Assembly (NCBI RefSeq): GCF_000067165.1
Contig: NC_010162.1
Location: forward strand, 8,005,001 to 8,069,000
DNA from: Sorangium cellulosum So ce56
Lineage (GTDB): Bacteria > Myxococcota_A > Polyangia > Polyangiales > Polyangiaceae
Direction of reading: 5' to 3'
Length of the DNA stretch: 64,000 nucleotides
Each line of letters begins with the position of its first letter. Position 1 is the first letter of the stretch. The notes beneath the pieces were generated by a model. That model saw only the letters and a list, made by a program, of their open reading frames with translations, was not told where the DNA came from and searched no databases. Below are positions 51,662-60,355 of this stretch, piece after piece. A program made the position numbers and the translations under genes.

Positions 51662-52621
51662 CTAGGGTGCCTCTCGCGTAGCCGATCGCGCGCCGTACCG
51701 GAAGACCGTCTGCAGCCGCGCCCCGGGCTCGGCCGCGAGCTCCGCGTACACGGACGGCGCCGCGTCGAGCGGGACGGACGGGTCCAGCAGCGCGTCGAGC
51801 GCCGGGTCTTCGAGGAGGGCGCGGACGAGCGCGAAGCGCCGCGCGTGGTCCCAGCGGGGCGCGCGCTCCGGCGGGATCGTCGAGACCTGGCTCGCCCGCA
51901 GGCGCAGGCGCCGGCGGTGGAACTCCGCGCCGAGCGCGACCGGGCTCGTCCGCGCCCCGTAGAACGACGCGACCGTCACCGTCGCCTCGCGCGCCGCGTG
52001 CGCGATCGCGCGGTCGAGCTCCTCCGGATGGCCGGTCGCGGCGATCACGGCGTCCGCGTCGCCGCGCAGCCGGTCGTCCTCGGGCCGGAGCGCCGCGGCG
52101 GCGCCGAGCGCGAGGCCGACCTGGCGCCGCCGCTCGCTCGGCTCGACGAGCCGGACCACGGCCCCGGCGCGCCGCGCGAGCGCCACGATGAGCAGCCCGA
52201 CGACCCCGCCGCCGAGCACCACAACGGCGTCTCCGAGCCCCACCCCCGCGTCCCACACGCACGTGATCGCCGTCTCGAGGTTCGCGGCCAGCACCGCGCG
52301 CTCGGCCGGGATCGAGCGGGGCAGGCCGCGCGCCGCGCCCGGCTCGAGCAGGTGAAGATCGCCGTGGGGCGCGAGCGCGAAGACGCGGTCGCCCGGCCCG
52401 AGCGCCGCGCCCTCGCCGCGGGCGACGACCTCGCCGACCCACGCGTAGCCGTAGCGGCGCGGGTAGGTCGGCGCGCCTTCAGCGTCGAGCGACGGGTCGA
52501 ACGGCGTCGGCCCCTCGCCGCGGAAGAGCAGCAGCTCCGTCCCCTGGCTCACGCCCGACGCGAGCGCGCGCGCCACGACCTCGCCGGGCCCGGGCGCGCG
52601 CGGCGGGGCCCCCGGGCGCAC
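51662..52621 (-). CDS. medium-chain zinc-type dehydrogenase
   Basis: At least 319 residues are visible. The catalytic domain has GPGEVVARALASGVSQGTELL and the substrate-channel ALGPGDRVFAL; the Rossmann domain shows AVVVLGGGVVGLLIVAL (NAD(P) binding glycine motif) and VRLVEPSERRR. The start is unclear: GTG at 52621 lacks the first strand of the fold, which is encoded further upstream (ARELWFVRPGLVEV) with no ATG, GTG or TTG before the end of the reductase gene. The true start may be a rare codon (ATC), or the gene may be coupled to its neighbour. The typical zinc-binding residues are weak, resembling BchC-like dehydrogenases. It belongs to the pterin-like cluster. Confidence 0.75.
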   Translation of the reverse strand: MRPGAPPRAPGPGEVVARALASGVSQGTELLLFRGEGPTPFDPSLDAEGAPTYPRRYGYAWVGEVVARGEGAALGPGDRVFALAPHGDLHLLEPGAARGLPRSIPAERAVLAANLETAITCVWDAGVGLGDAVVVLGGGVVGLLIVALARRAGAVVRLVEPSERRRQVGLALGAAAALRPEDDRLRGDADAVIAATGHPEELDRAIAHAAREATVTVASFYGARTSPVALGAEFHRRRLRLRASQVSTIPPERAPRWDHARRFALVRALLEDPALDALLDPSVPLDAAPSVYAELAAEPGARLQTVFRYGARSATREAP

Positions 52622-52712
52622 CTCGACGAGCCCTGGCCGGACGAACCAGAGCTCCCGGGCGAGGGGCGGGGCGGCGTCGCTCGGCGCGATGGCCCCGGGC
52701 GGCGCGGGCGCG

Positions 52713-53402
52713 TCAGTCGGGATAACGCACCTCCCCTCGCAGCAGCACGTTGCCCCCGAGGAGCTCGACCGCCGGCTCGCGCAGGTCGATCGCCGACGCG
52801 AGCGGCGCCTCTCCCAGCGCGCCGACCGCGGGGATCGCCGTGTCGCCGAGGAAACGCGGAGCGATCTCGACCTCCGCGCGGTCGGCGAGGCGCGCGCGCA
52901 GGAACGAGGTGAGCACGGCGCCGCCCCCCTCGACGAGCAGCCGCCGCACGCCGCGCGCGTGGAGCTCGGCCAGCGCGTGCGGCAGCGAGACGAGGCCGCT
53001 GGCGTCCGCGGGCACGACGATCACCTCCGCGCCGCGCTCCTCGAGCCACGCCTGCGCCGCGCGCGGCGCGCGCCCCGCGGCGCCGAAGACGACCACGCGC
53101 CCGCCGGCCGGCTGCCCGCTGCCGGGCGGCTGCAGCAGGCGCGCCCCTTCCGGCACGCCGAGGGCGCTCGCCAGCACCACGCGCATCGGCTGGCGCCCTT
53201 CGCACCCGCGCAGGGTCAGCCGCGGATCGTCGATCACGACGGTGCGGATCCCCACGAGCACCGCGTCGTGCTCCGCGCGCGCCCGGTGGGCGCACACCAT
53301 CCCGGCGGGTGTGCTGAGCATGACGCGCTGGTCCCGGGCCGCGATCCGGCCGTCGAGCGTCTGGGCGAAGTGGAGCGTGACCCGCGGGCGCGGCAGGCTC
53401 AT
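52713..53402 (-). CDS. RibD C-terminal-type reductase (pyrimidine/pteridine reductase)
   Basis: The protein has 229 residues and consists only of the RibD C-terminal/dihydrofolate-reductase-like domain: VTLHFAQTLDGRIA at residues 8-21, AEHDAVLVGIRTVVIDDPRL at about 43-62, and the NADPH site VRRLLVEGGGAVLTSFL at about 148-164. The deaminase half found in true RibD is absent. Stand-alone members reduce ribosyl-amino-pyrimidines or related precursors in riboflavin, methanopterin and toxoflavin-like routes. It is first in the four-gene set, so it probably reduces an early intermediate derived from GTP. No riboflavin-synthesis gene is adjacent, so primary riboflavin synthesis is less likely. Confidence 0.82.
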   Translation of the reverse strand: MSLPRPRVTLHFAQTLDGRIAARDQRVMLSTPAGMVCAHRARAEHDAVLVGIRTVVIDDPRLTLRGCEGRQPMRVVLASALGVPEGARLLQPPGSGQPAGGRVVVFGAAGRAPRAAQAWLEERGAEVIVVPADASGLVSLPHALAELHARGVRRLLVEGGGAVLTSFLRARLADRAEVEIAPRFLGDTAIPAVGALGEAPLASAIDLREPAVELLGGNVLLRGEVRYPD

Positions 53403-53923
53403 GGCACGCTCGCGGGTGCGCGTCCGGCGCGAGCGAACGCGCGGGGGAGAGGGGACTTTGCCGCCGTCCCGAGCCGACAGTGGAGCCTCCGGGGCACGAC
53501 GGCACTCTAGACCAGAACGCGGGAACCGGGGAGGAGCGCGCGCACTCGATCACCCGGTTCGACGTTTTCCCGCAACGCGCTCATCTCCGCAATCAACGGC
53601 CTCATCCGTCGCCGGGCGACTCGAAGCATCGATGAAGATCAGCGAGACACGGTGTGAGCGTCTCTCTGGCGACTCTGACCCTCGATGGGCGCAGAGGGCG
53701 CAAAACGATGTCGAGCGGCGCTCCCACGCGAACACGCAAAGCGTCGAGATCGCCGGAGCGACGTCAAGTCCACGAAGCGCGAGACGCGGCGCACGCCGCA
53801 TTTTTCGAGTCGCGTGGTGACGCCATCGCTGTTGCTGCAATTGTTCAAGTCACGCGCTGCTTTTTTGCACACGGCGGCGCCGCGCACCGCCGTGCGCCTG
53901 TATGCAGGTGTATGTTGCGCGCC
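53403..53923. other. intergenic stretch between the pterin-like cluster and a GH12-like gene
   Basis: No convincing gene; open frames here have shadow composition. AT-richer patches (53555-53600, 53800-53870) may hold the two divergent promoters. No terminator or repeat was recognised. Confidence 0.6.
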
Positions 53924-55000
53924 ATGCGCACACATACCTTGGCCGAATCTTTTGCACTTCTCATGCTGGCGGCGACACTCGCCGCCGGTTGCTCTGGATC
54001 TTCTGACGCTGACGACGGAGACCCTGGCGCTGCGGCGAGCTCTGGCGGGCTGCCGAACGCGAGCGCCTCGACGGGCGACGCCGCGAGTGGCAGCGGCGGC
54101 TCGACCTCGGGAAGCACCGGCGTCACCAGCGGCGCCGGCGTCACCAGCGGCACCGGCGGCGCGGGCAGCACTGGCAGCACCACGGCGGGAACCGGCGGCG
54201 GCGCGGCGGCAGGTACCGGGGGTAGCGGCGACGCGAGCAGCACCACGGCGGGGGCGGGCGGCACCGCGAACCCGGGCTCCGAGCTCGGCAACGGCGCCAT
54301 GGAGGGCTCCGGAAAATCGAGCGAGCGGTACGAAACGGGCCTCGTCTCGCGCGACGGCACGCCGTACGTGCTCATCACCAACGGCTGGGGCCCCGGCTTC
54401 GGCAGCCACACCGTGTCGTGGGAAGGTACGTCGTTCACGGTGGAGAGCATGAGCGGCTCGGCCGGCTCGATGGGTCAGCCCGCCTCGTATCCGACGGTCT
54501 TTTGCGGCCGATACTCGGTGAGGGAGGTGCCGGATTGCGGTTTGCCGGCGCCGAGCAGCTCCATCAAGAGCCTGCGCACCGGCTGGCGCTGGGAGAAAAA
54601 TGGCAACGAGGGCCAGTACAACGCCGCGTTCGACATCTGGATGGGCAACGGCACGCAGCTCCAGGGCTATCTCATGGTGTGGCTGCGCGATCCGACGCGC
54701 TTTCAGCCCGCCGGGCAGCCGAACGCCGCGCACCAGGGCGTGGAGGTCGCGAACGTCCCCGGCAAGTGGAACATCTGGAACGGGATGGTGAACGGCCTGC
54801 CGATCGTGAACTGGGTGCGCGCCGAGGGGCAAGACAGCTACGAGATCGAGTTCGACGTGATGGACTTCGTGCGCGACGCGCAGACGCGCGGCATCAGCGT
54901 GCCCGGCAACACGGTCAACGCGGTCGCCGTCGGGTTCGAGATCTGGGAGGGCCCGATCACGAACCTGAAGAGCCTCGACTTCTACGTCGACGTGAACTGA
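53924..55000 (+). CDS. secreted lipoprotein with GH12-like domain, nucleophile apparently replaced
   Basis: The protein has 358 residues. Signal peptide with lipobox LAAGC (Cys at residue 23), then about 100 residues of Ser/Gly/Thr/Ala linker with repeated TGGAGSTGS-like units. The folded part resembles glycoside hydrolase family 12: AAFDIWMGNG, then LMVWLRDPTRF, WNIWNGMVNGLPIVNWV, and VAVGFEIWEGPITNLKSLDF at the end. In active GH12 enzymes the nucleophile Glu comes just before the LMIW motif; here that position is Tyr (GYLMVW). The second Glu (GFEIW) is kept. So it may bind beta-glucan without cutting it, or use another residue. The start at 53924 gives the signal peptide; an ATG at 53912 is possible. 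Confidence 0.7.
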   Translation: MRTHTLAESFALLMLAATLAAGCSGSSDADDGDPGAAASSGGLPNASASTGDAASGSGGSTSGSTGVTSGAGVTSGTGGAGSTGSTTAGTGGGAAAGTGGSGDASSTTAGAGGTANPGSELGNGAMEGSGKSSERYETGLVSRDGTPYVLITNGWGPGFGSHTVSWEGTSFTVESMSGSAGSMGQPASYPTVFCGRYSVREVPDCGLPAPSSSIKSLRTGWRWEKNGNEGQYNAAFDIWMGNGTQLQGYLMVWLRDPTRFQPAGQPNAAHQGVEVANVPGKWNIWNGMVNGLPIVNWVRAEGQDSYEIEFDVMDFVRDAQTRGISVPGNTVNAVAVGFEIWEGPITNLKSLDFYVDVN

Positions 55001-55050
55001 ACGCCACGGCTCGCTTGCCGCGAGGCTCCGGGCGTCCTAAGCGCGCCGCG

Positions 55051-55740
55051 ATGCCCATCAGCTGGCTGGATCTCTCCTCGCGCTGCGAGCGCGCTGGCCT
55101 CCCGCTCCGCGGCGGCTTCCACCCGCGCGAAGGCGACGGCGTGCCGGCGGCGGGCGACCTCCCCGCGGGGACGCTCGTCCTGCTCGGCAACGCCGGCCCG
55201 TCGATGTGGCGCGCGTTCTCGCGCGCCCGCAAGGACGCCCCCGATCTCGCGCTCGACGACTGGACCGTCGCGGTCGTCTCCCCGCTCGCGGCGGAGCTCG
55301 GCGCGACGGCCCTGTTTCCCTTCACCGGCCCTCCCTACTGGCCGTTCCAGCGCTGGGCGCAGCAGGTCGAGGCGCTGTCCCCGTCGCCCCTCGCCATCCT
55401 CATCCACCCGCGATTCGGCCTCTGGCACGGGTACCGCGCCGCCCTCGTCTTCGCGGAGCGGCTGTCGCTCCCGCCCCGCGAGGACCTGGCGAGCCCCTGC
55501 ATCTCGTGCGCCGGCCAGCCCTGCCTGAGCGCCTGCCCCGTGTCCGCGTTCTCCCCTGGCAGCTACGATGTCGCCGCGTGCGTCGGCCACCTCGACGCCG
55601 GGCCGGGCGCGACGTGCATGACCGGAGGGTGCCTGTCGCGCCGCGCCTGCCCGATCGGGCAGGAGCACATCTATCCCGACGAGCAGCGCGAGTTCCACAT
55701 GCGCGCGTTCCTGCGCGCGATGTCGATCACGGGCGGCTAG
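55051..55740 (+). CDS. 4Fe-4S ferredoxin-like protein
   Basis: The protein has 229 residues. The C-terminal part holds the cysteines: CISCAGQPCLSACP at about 150-163 (CxxCx4CxxxCP pattern), then ACVGHLDAGPGATCMTGGC and RRACPIGQEH. This is close to a two-cluster ferredoxin arrangement as in the tail of epoxyqueuosine reductase QueG, but no cobalamin domain precedes it. The first 140 residues (VLLGNAGPSMWRAF, LFPFTGPPYWPFQRWAQQ) are of unknown type. It starts 50 bases after the GH12-like gene; probably a separate unit. Electron-transfer role inferred. Confidence 0.7.
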   Translation: MPISWLDLSSRCERAGLPLRGGFHPREGDGVPAAGDLPAGTLVLLGNAGPSMWRAFSRARKDAPDLALDDWTVAVVSPLAAELGATALFPFTGPPYWPFQRWAQQVEALSPSPLAILIHPRFGLWHGYRAALVFAERLSLPPREDLASPCISCAGQPCLSACPVSAFSPGSYDVAACVGHLDAGPGATCMTGGCLSRRACPIGQEHIYPDEQREFHMRAFLRAMSITGG

Positions 55741-55743
55741 CAC

Positions 55744-55910
55744 GACTGCGGGAAGTCGGAGGGGGAAGCGAACCGCCATGACGCCAAGGGCGCCAAGAAA
55801 CCAGGGAAATGAGAGGGGGGGAATGCCGGGACTTCACTTCCTCTTCTCCCCTTGGCGACCTTGGCGCCATGGCGGTTTTTCTGCCGATCCGGGGCAACTT
55901 CCCGCAGTAG
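55744..55910. repeat. large GCCAAGG-type palindrome, MITE-like, copy 3
   Basis: Nested inverted repeats: outer arms ACTGCGGGAAGT (55745-55756) and ACTTCCCGCAGT (55898-55909) match exactly; inner arms run from AACCGCCATGACGCCAAGGG (55771) and end with CTTGGCGCCATGGCGGTT (about 55859-55876). The whole 167 bases can fold into one long hairpin. It contains no gene. Related shorter forms lie at 35493 and 38687. The rest of the gap to 56033 shows nothing else. Confidence 0.8.
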
Positions 55911-56033
55911 GCAGTCGCAGGAAGAACAAATTCTGTCCATTTTACGACTTTGCGTCGAAATCCCTCTTCGTTGGCGAGACAGATCCCTGGCGGGACTCTT
56001 CCGCGGGGGATCGCGTGTTCGTCCGCGAGGCCC

Positions 56034-56300
56034 CTACCCGAACGCCCGCTCTCGCACGCGTGCGTGAATGTAACGACTGCCTTTCACGGCGAAGCCGAAG
56101 TCCGGCGGCGTCGCGTTCCGCCACACGACGTAGGACGACGCTCGCTGGAGCGAATAGAAGGAGCCGTTGAGCTCGATCGAGTCGAAATGCCGCGCCGCAA
56201 AGGCGAGCTCCTCGGATTGCCGTAGGCCCTTGGGATAGAAGACGCCCCGCCAGGGCGCATAGCGCCAGCTCGAGATACCGATGCGGATGCGTCCGGCCAT
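56034..56300 (-). pseudogene. truncated DUF72 (YecE-like) gene
   Basis: The first 80 residues match the DUF72 family: RIRIGISSWRYAPWRGVFYP, FDSIELNGSFYSL, TPPDFGFAVKGSRYI. Family members are about 240 residues; here the frame stops after 88, shortly after the SRYI strand, and no continuation was found in other frames. The break faces the large palindrome at 55744-55910. It is probably a decayed copy. Confidence 0.75.
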
Positions 56301-56414
56301 GAGCGCGCGTTCCGAGGAGCGGCTCCGTGGGCCCGCGACCGGGAGCTCGCCTCCGTCGCTTCACAAGTTTCGCGCCGGGGGGAGGCCGTCTTGGATCGGC
56401 GCGAGGATTCTGCC

Positions 56415-57683
56415 CTAGCGTTGTAGGAAGACGAAAGCGCCCTTCTTGTTCGAGATAACGATGTCCGGCCGGCCGTCTCCGTTGCCGTCCGCGACCGTGA
56501 GCTGGGTGCCTACCCCCGAATCGTCGTCGATGAGAACGGGCTGGAAGTCGATGCGTTCCGCCGCTCGCGCCTGCTCGAACCAGTAGAGCCGGGCCGGCGC
56601 GTCGAAGTCCGGCATGCCGGCAGGCACATGACCCCAGAAGCGCTCGCCGCTCACGAGGTCCTGGAGCTGGTCACCGTCGATGTCGGCGTGAGCGAGCGCA
56701 TGCGGCTCGTGCATGAACACGCTCGACGCGGCATCGGGTGTGGTCCCCGGAACGACGACGTGCTCCACGAACGCGGTGCCGGCCGCGTTTGGAACCTGCT
56801 CGAACCAGGAGAGCCCGTAGCCGTGAGCGGCCAGCGTGGTCGCTATGTCCGCGTCCCCGTCGCCGTCCACGTCGACCACCGGCATCTGCGCTCCTCCGGC
56901 ACCGAACGGCTGCTCGACGCGCGTGAACGGCAAGCCGTCGGGCGACTCTGGGCTCCGCGTGAAGTAGCCGCTCGCCTCGACCAAGTCGCTTGCGCCGTCC
57001 CCGTTGACGTCGCCTGCACCGAGGCCGTGCGTGAACGCGCCGTACCCCCGATTCTCGGTGAGCGCCCGGAAGACCCACGGCTCGGTCGGGTCCACGCCGG
57101 GCGACGACGTTCCGAGCACGCCCCCCGACATGTGCACGAGCTCGGGCACGCCGTCGCCGGTGATGTCGGCGAACAGGGGCGACTCGTTGTCGATCGGCCA
57201 CGGCAGCGTGTCGTGACGAGCCCAGAGCGCGTCGCCGCCGCGCGGGTTCTGGTACCAAGCCGCGGGCACCCCCGGAAAGCCGACGACGAGGACGTCGGTG
57301 AACCCGTCGTGGTCGAAGTCGTAGGGGAACTCGAAAAAGCAATCCGAGTAGCCGTGTGGATCGAAGGCTTTCCTCGGCCACACGGGATGGCTCGTGCCAT
57401 ACCCCGGACCCTCGTACCAATCCGGGCCCGCGATGACATCCGTCACCCCGTCGTGATTGAAGTCCGCAAAGCTCGCCCCCTCGCAGTAGAACTCCCGGTG
57501 CAGCGTGATCTTCACGAAGCGTGCGTCGAGGGCGGCCTCACGCGGGAGCGGTGGGCGCGCGGTGACGGTGCCAGCGGGCGGCGCGTCGGTGCCCGCGTCG
57601 ACGGGCGCGCGCGAGGATTCGGCCGCGCAGGCGATAACCAGGGCGAGCGGTGCGCAGCACGATAACCCCATTCCCGAAGCCAT
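56415..57683 (-). CDS. FG-GAP/VCBS repeat lipoprotein
   Basis: The protein has 422 residues. The N-terminus is a signal peptide with a likely lipobox (LVIAC, Cys at about 19). The body is a beta-propeller with calcium-binding loops: FADFNHDGVTDVIAG, PYDFDHDGFTDVLVV, FADITGDGVPELVH, AGDVNGDGASDLVEA, VVDVDGDGDADIATT, HADIDGDQLQDLVSG and VADGNGDGRPDIVIS, seven blades in all. Such surface lipoproteins bind partners or polysaccharide; the specific partner is unknown. Single gene, converging on the truncated DUF72. Confidence 0.85.
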   Translation of the reverse strand: MASGMGLSCCAPLALVIACAAESSRAPVDAGTDAPPAGTVTARPPLPREAALDARFVKITLHREFYCEGASFADFNHDGVTDVIAGPDWYEGPGYGTSHPVWPRKAFDPHGYSDCFFEFPYDFDHDGFTDVLVVGFPGVPAAWYQNPRGGDALWARHDTLPWPIDNESPLFADITGDGVPELVHMSGGVLGTSSPGVDPTEPWVFRALTENRGYGAFTHGLGAGDVNGDGASDLVEASGYFTRSPESPDGLPFTRVEQPFGAGGAQMPVVDVDGDGDADIATTLAAHGYGLSWFEQVPNAAGTAFVEHVVVPGTTPDAASSVFMHEPHALAHADIDGDQLQDLVSGERFWGHVPAGMPDFDAPARLYWFEQARAAERIDFQPVLIDDDSGVGTQLTVADGNGDGRPDIVISNKKGAFVFLQR

Positions 57684-57693
57684 CTCCGAGCGC

Positions 57694-58020
57694 TTAGCAC
57701 GTCGTGGCCTGCTCGAGAATGTGCTCGCCGCTCACCGTGACGCCGTCGTCCGCCACCCGGTCGACACGTTCTTCGCGTGGGTGAGGGCCGAGCACGCACG
57801 TCCCCGCGAGCGCGGCCTCGTCTCTACTGCGCTCGGCTACGCCCTCAACCAACAGCAGCCCTTGCGGCGTTTCCTCGACGCCGGTCGCCTGCGCCTGGAG
57901 AACAGTGCACCGTGCCTCCTCCGCTTCCCGCGGAAGAGCGGCGCGCGACGAGCTGACCGAGCCGGTTCCATCGCACTCATCTCGCACCACGGACCGTGGT
58001 CGGGGCCGACGGCGCTTCAT
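57694..58020 (-). CDS. small protein (108 residues) translationally coupled to the ferritin-like gene
   Basis: The ATG at 58020 overlaps the stop of the upstream ferritin-like gene (ATGA), strong support for a real gene. The N-terminus is basic (MKRRRPRPRSVVRDE). The second half (QGLLLVEGVAERSRDEAAL, then LGPHPREERVDRVADDGVTV) has a beta-rich look, with several Cys (four in all) but no known motif. No signal peptide. Unknown function; it likely acts with the ferritin-like protein. Confidence 0.5.
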   Translation of the reverse strand: MKRRRPRPRSVVRDECDGTGSVSSSRAALPREAEEARCTVLQAQATGVEETPQGLLLVEGVAERSRDEAALAGTCVLGPHPREERVDRVADDGVTVSGEHILEQATTC

Positions 58021-59801
58021 GCAGCGCTTACGGTCGACGCCTTGGATCGGCGCGCGAACGCGGGCAGGGCGTCGCGCCGCGGGCCGATCTCTTCGCTCCA
58101 CGCGGCGATCTCGATCTCCATCTCCTCGGCCGTCGTGAGCCAGCCGTGCCATGCGAGCCATTCGCCGTTGCGCCGATCGCGCTCGCCGGCGCCGCGCAGC
58201 GCCGGAGGCGGGAGCGGCGCCTCGGCGATCGCGGCGCGAGCCCGCACCGACGTGCGCGGCCAGAGCCAGGCGAGCATGTCCCACGCCAGCTCGGCGTGCC
58301 GGCGCTCGTCGATCGCGACGCGTTCGAGCGCCTCGCACGCGGCCGGCACGCGGCAGCCGGCGAGCGCAGCGGATGCCTGGCGCGCCGCCAGCGTCTCCCC
58401 CACGCAGCCGTCGAAGAACGTCTCGATCGCGAGCGCGTCGACCGAAGGCGGCGGCGCGTCCGGCACCGGGAGCGGCCCGGGCCCCACCATCTCGCCGCTG
58501 TACGCCGCGGCGAGCGAGAATGCGTCGCGCGCGTGGCGCCTCTCGTCGTCCATCGCCGACCGCGCGCGATCGACGAGCGCCTCGGGTGCGCCCAGGCCCG
58601 AGAGCACGCCCGCGAGGCGCTCGAACGCGACGATCGACGAGTGCTCCGCGAGCGCCGCCCGAAGCCACCGATCCGAGAGCGCGCCCCGCCGGCCGGGGTC
58701 AGCCTCGGGGATGGTCGCGACGGCGTCGATCCAGTCCGAGCTGGGGCGGGCGTTCGCGATGAGCGGAGCGCCATCTACGCGGAGCGGCCGCCCTTTCCTG
58801 ACCTCGGGCGGAAGCTTTAGAAGGACCAGCGGGTGCACGACTCGGGCGGCAGCGTGCACGACCACGTGCGCGAGGACGCTCGCTGCGCCTGCGTCGCGCG
58901 GGGAGCGCGAGAGCGTGTGACGGTGCCCTTCGAGCTCGATCACGGCGACCTCCGAGCAGACCTGCTCCGCGTGGTGCGCGGCCGCCCGGTACGGCCCTCC
59001 TCCATCGCCGTTCACCGGAGCGCGCACCCCCGGCGTGAGGTCGACCTCGCCGGTCGCCCCGCGCCGGTGGCCGGTGCGATCCACGACGGCGATCCCGATC
59101 GCCAGCGTGCGGTCATCGAGCATCCGGGGCGAAGCTGCCGGGTCGGTCGAGGTGGGGCTCTTCGCGAGCGCCTCGATCGATCGTTCGAGCAGCGCGCGTT
59201 CATCGGCGTCGATCGGGAGATCGAGCCGGCGCGGGCCCGCGCCGCCGTTCCAGGTGAACAGGCGCTCGTGTACGCAGGCCTCGCGAAGATCGTCGTGCGT
59301 GAACCGGAGAACGGCGGCCCAGCGCTGTCCCAGGCCGACGACCACGGCGCGGGCGCCGTCGGTCGGATCGCAGATCGGCGGCGCCGACGCATCGGCGCCG
59401 CCGACGACGGACTCGATCGCGCGATGAAACGGATCGCTCTCGAATGCGAGGCTCGCGTCGAGCTCCTCGATGCGCCCGGATCGGAGCGTCGCAGCGGCCC
59501 GCTCGACCTCCTCGCGCGACAGCCCACGCGACTCCAGGAGGCGCGTCGCCGCTGCATCGAGCGCACGCGTCCGCCCCGCCTCGCACGCGCGTCGAGCGCC
59601 CTCCAGCGCGCTTCCGAGCGCTGCCGCCACGGCGAGCACGTGCAGCGCGCGCGCGCCGAGCGCGAGCAGGATCGCGGACACCACGACGGCCAACGCACAG
59701 CCACCGGCGCAGCCGCCGACCATTCGATCCGACGCCTGCGACCACCAGACGAGGCGCCGCCAGAGATCGGCGTCCGACGGGGAACGTCGCGAGAGCGTCA
59801 T
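58017..59801 (-). CDS. membrane-anchored ferritin-like protein
   Basis: The protein has 594 residues. Near the N-terminus is a hydrophobic hairpin (about residues 30-65: GGCALAVVVSAILLALGARA then LHVLAVAAALG). The middle has no known domain. The C-terminal about 200 residues contain ferritin-like di-iron helices: LAEHSSIVAFERLAG, MDDERRHARDAFSLA (ExxH), then VGETLAARQASAAL and IDERRHAELAWDMLAWL (ExxH). Such domains bind two metal ions and act in oxidation or metal handling. The start is the ATG at 59801; a GTG at 59822 is possible. It forms a coupled pair with the following 108-residue gene. Confidence 0.75.
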   Translation of the reverse strand: MTLSRRSPSDADLWRRLVWWSQASDRMVGGCAGGCALAVVVSAILLALGARALHVLAVAAALGSALEGARRACEAGRTRALDAAATRLLESRGLSREEVERAAATLRSGRIEELDASLAFESDPFHRAIESVVGGADASAPPICDPTDGARAVVVGLGQRWAAVLRFTHDDLREACVHERLFTWNGGAGPRRLDLPIDADERALLERSIEALAKSPTSTDPAASPRMLDDRTLAIGIAVVDRTGHRRGATGEVDLTPGVRAPVNGDGGGPYRAAAHHAEQVCSEVAVIELEGHRHTLSRSPRDAGAASVLAHVVVHAAARVVHPLVLLKLPPEVRKGRPLRVDGAPLIANARPSSDWIDAVATIPEADPGRRGALSDRWLRAALAEHSSIVAFERLAGVLSGLGAPEALVDRARSAMDDERRHARDAFSLAAAYSGEMVGPGPLPVPDAPPPSVDALAIETFFDGCVGETLAARQASAALAGCRVPAACEALERVAIDERRHAELAWDMLAWLWPRTSVRARAAIAEAPLPPPALRGAGERDRRNGEWLAWHGWLTTAEEMEIEIAAWSEEIGPRRDALPAFARRSKASTVSAA

Positions 59802-60355
59802 GCGGACACGATGGTACGACACGCGATCGCCGCGCGGTTCACCCGCAGGCTGTGGGGTGAAGGCGGCCGCTTCGATGCATGGATAAGTTATTGATATAGC
59901 GTAGTTTTTCCAGGAGGGCCGGATCGCATAGGGGTCTGTATGTTAACCAGCGCGTCCAGCGTGGCTGTACGGTGGGACCTGTGATGCCGCGAGCCTTTAA
60001 CCATGGACGACGCGGCTGCGCAGGGCGCCCCGCTGGGTCACGCCGGAGCCGCCCTCGGCGGCGATACAGGCGGAAACCATGAAAATCGCTGCTGTTTCCA
60101 GCGACGGCTCGTCATCGATCGTTCTCTCTGGCGGGATTTCTGACACGCGGAACGAGCGAGAACCGCGGCGGCACGCTGATTCCGCTGGCCCCGGCGCACG
60201 GCGCGGCTCACTGCTTCCTAATGCGATACGCGGCGCCGCCCGCGAGCCGCTAGCCTCCGCTTCGGGGGGGCGGCGCCGCTGTCGCGCGGCGCCACGAACA
60301 GCCCTCCTGACTCGACGGATCCCCGCGCCTCGCGCGGGACGAGGAGGCACCGCCC
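59802..60355. other. intergenic stretch upstream of the acyl-CoA ligase gene
   Basis: No credible gene; one plus-strand frame from 60079 is rich in Arg and Pro like a shadow. An AT-rich patch at 59880-59915 (around ATAAGTTATTGATATAGCG) is a candidate promoter region, and GAGGAGG at about 60338-60344 is the ribosome binding site of the next gene. Confidence 0.55.

Noticed and set aside
52549..53553. A 334-codon minus-strand frame over the reductase gene
   Set aside because: It is in another frame than the RibD-type protein and consists of Arg/Ala-rich shadow sequence.
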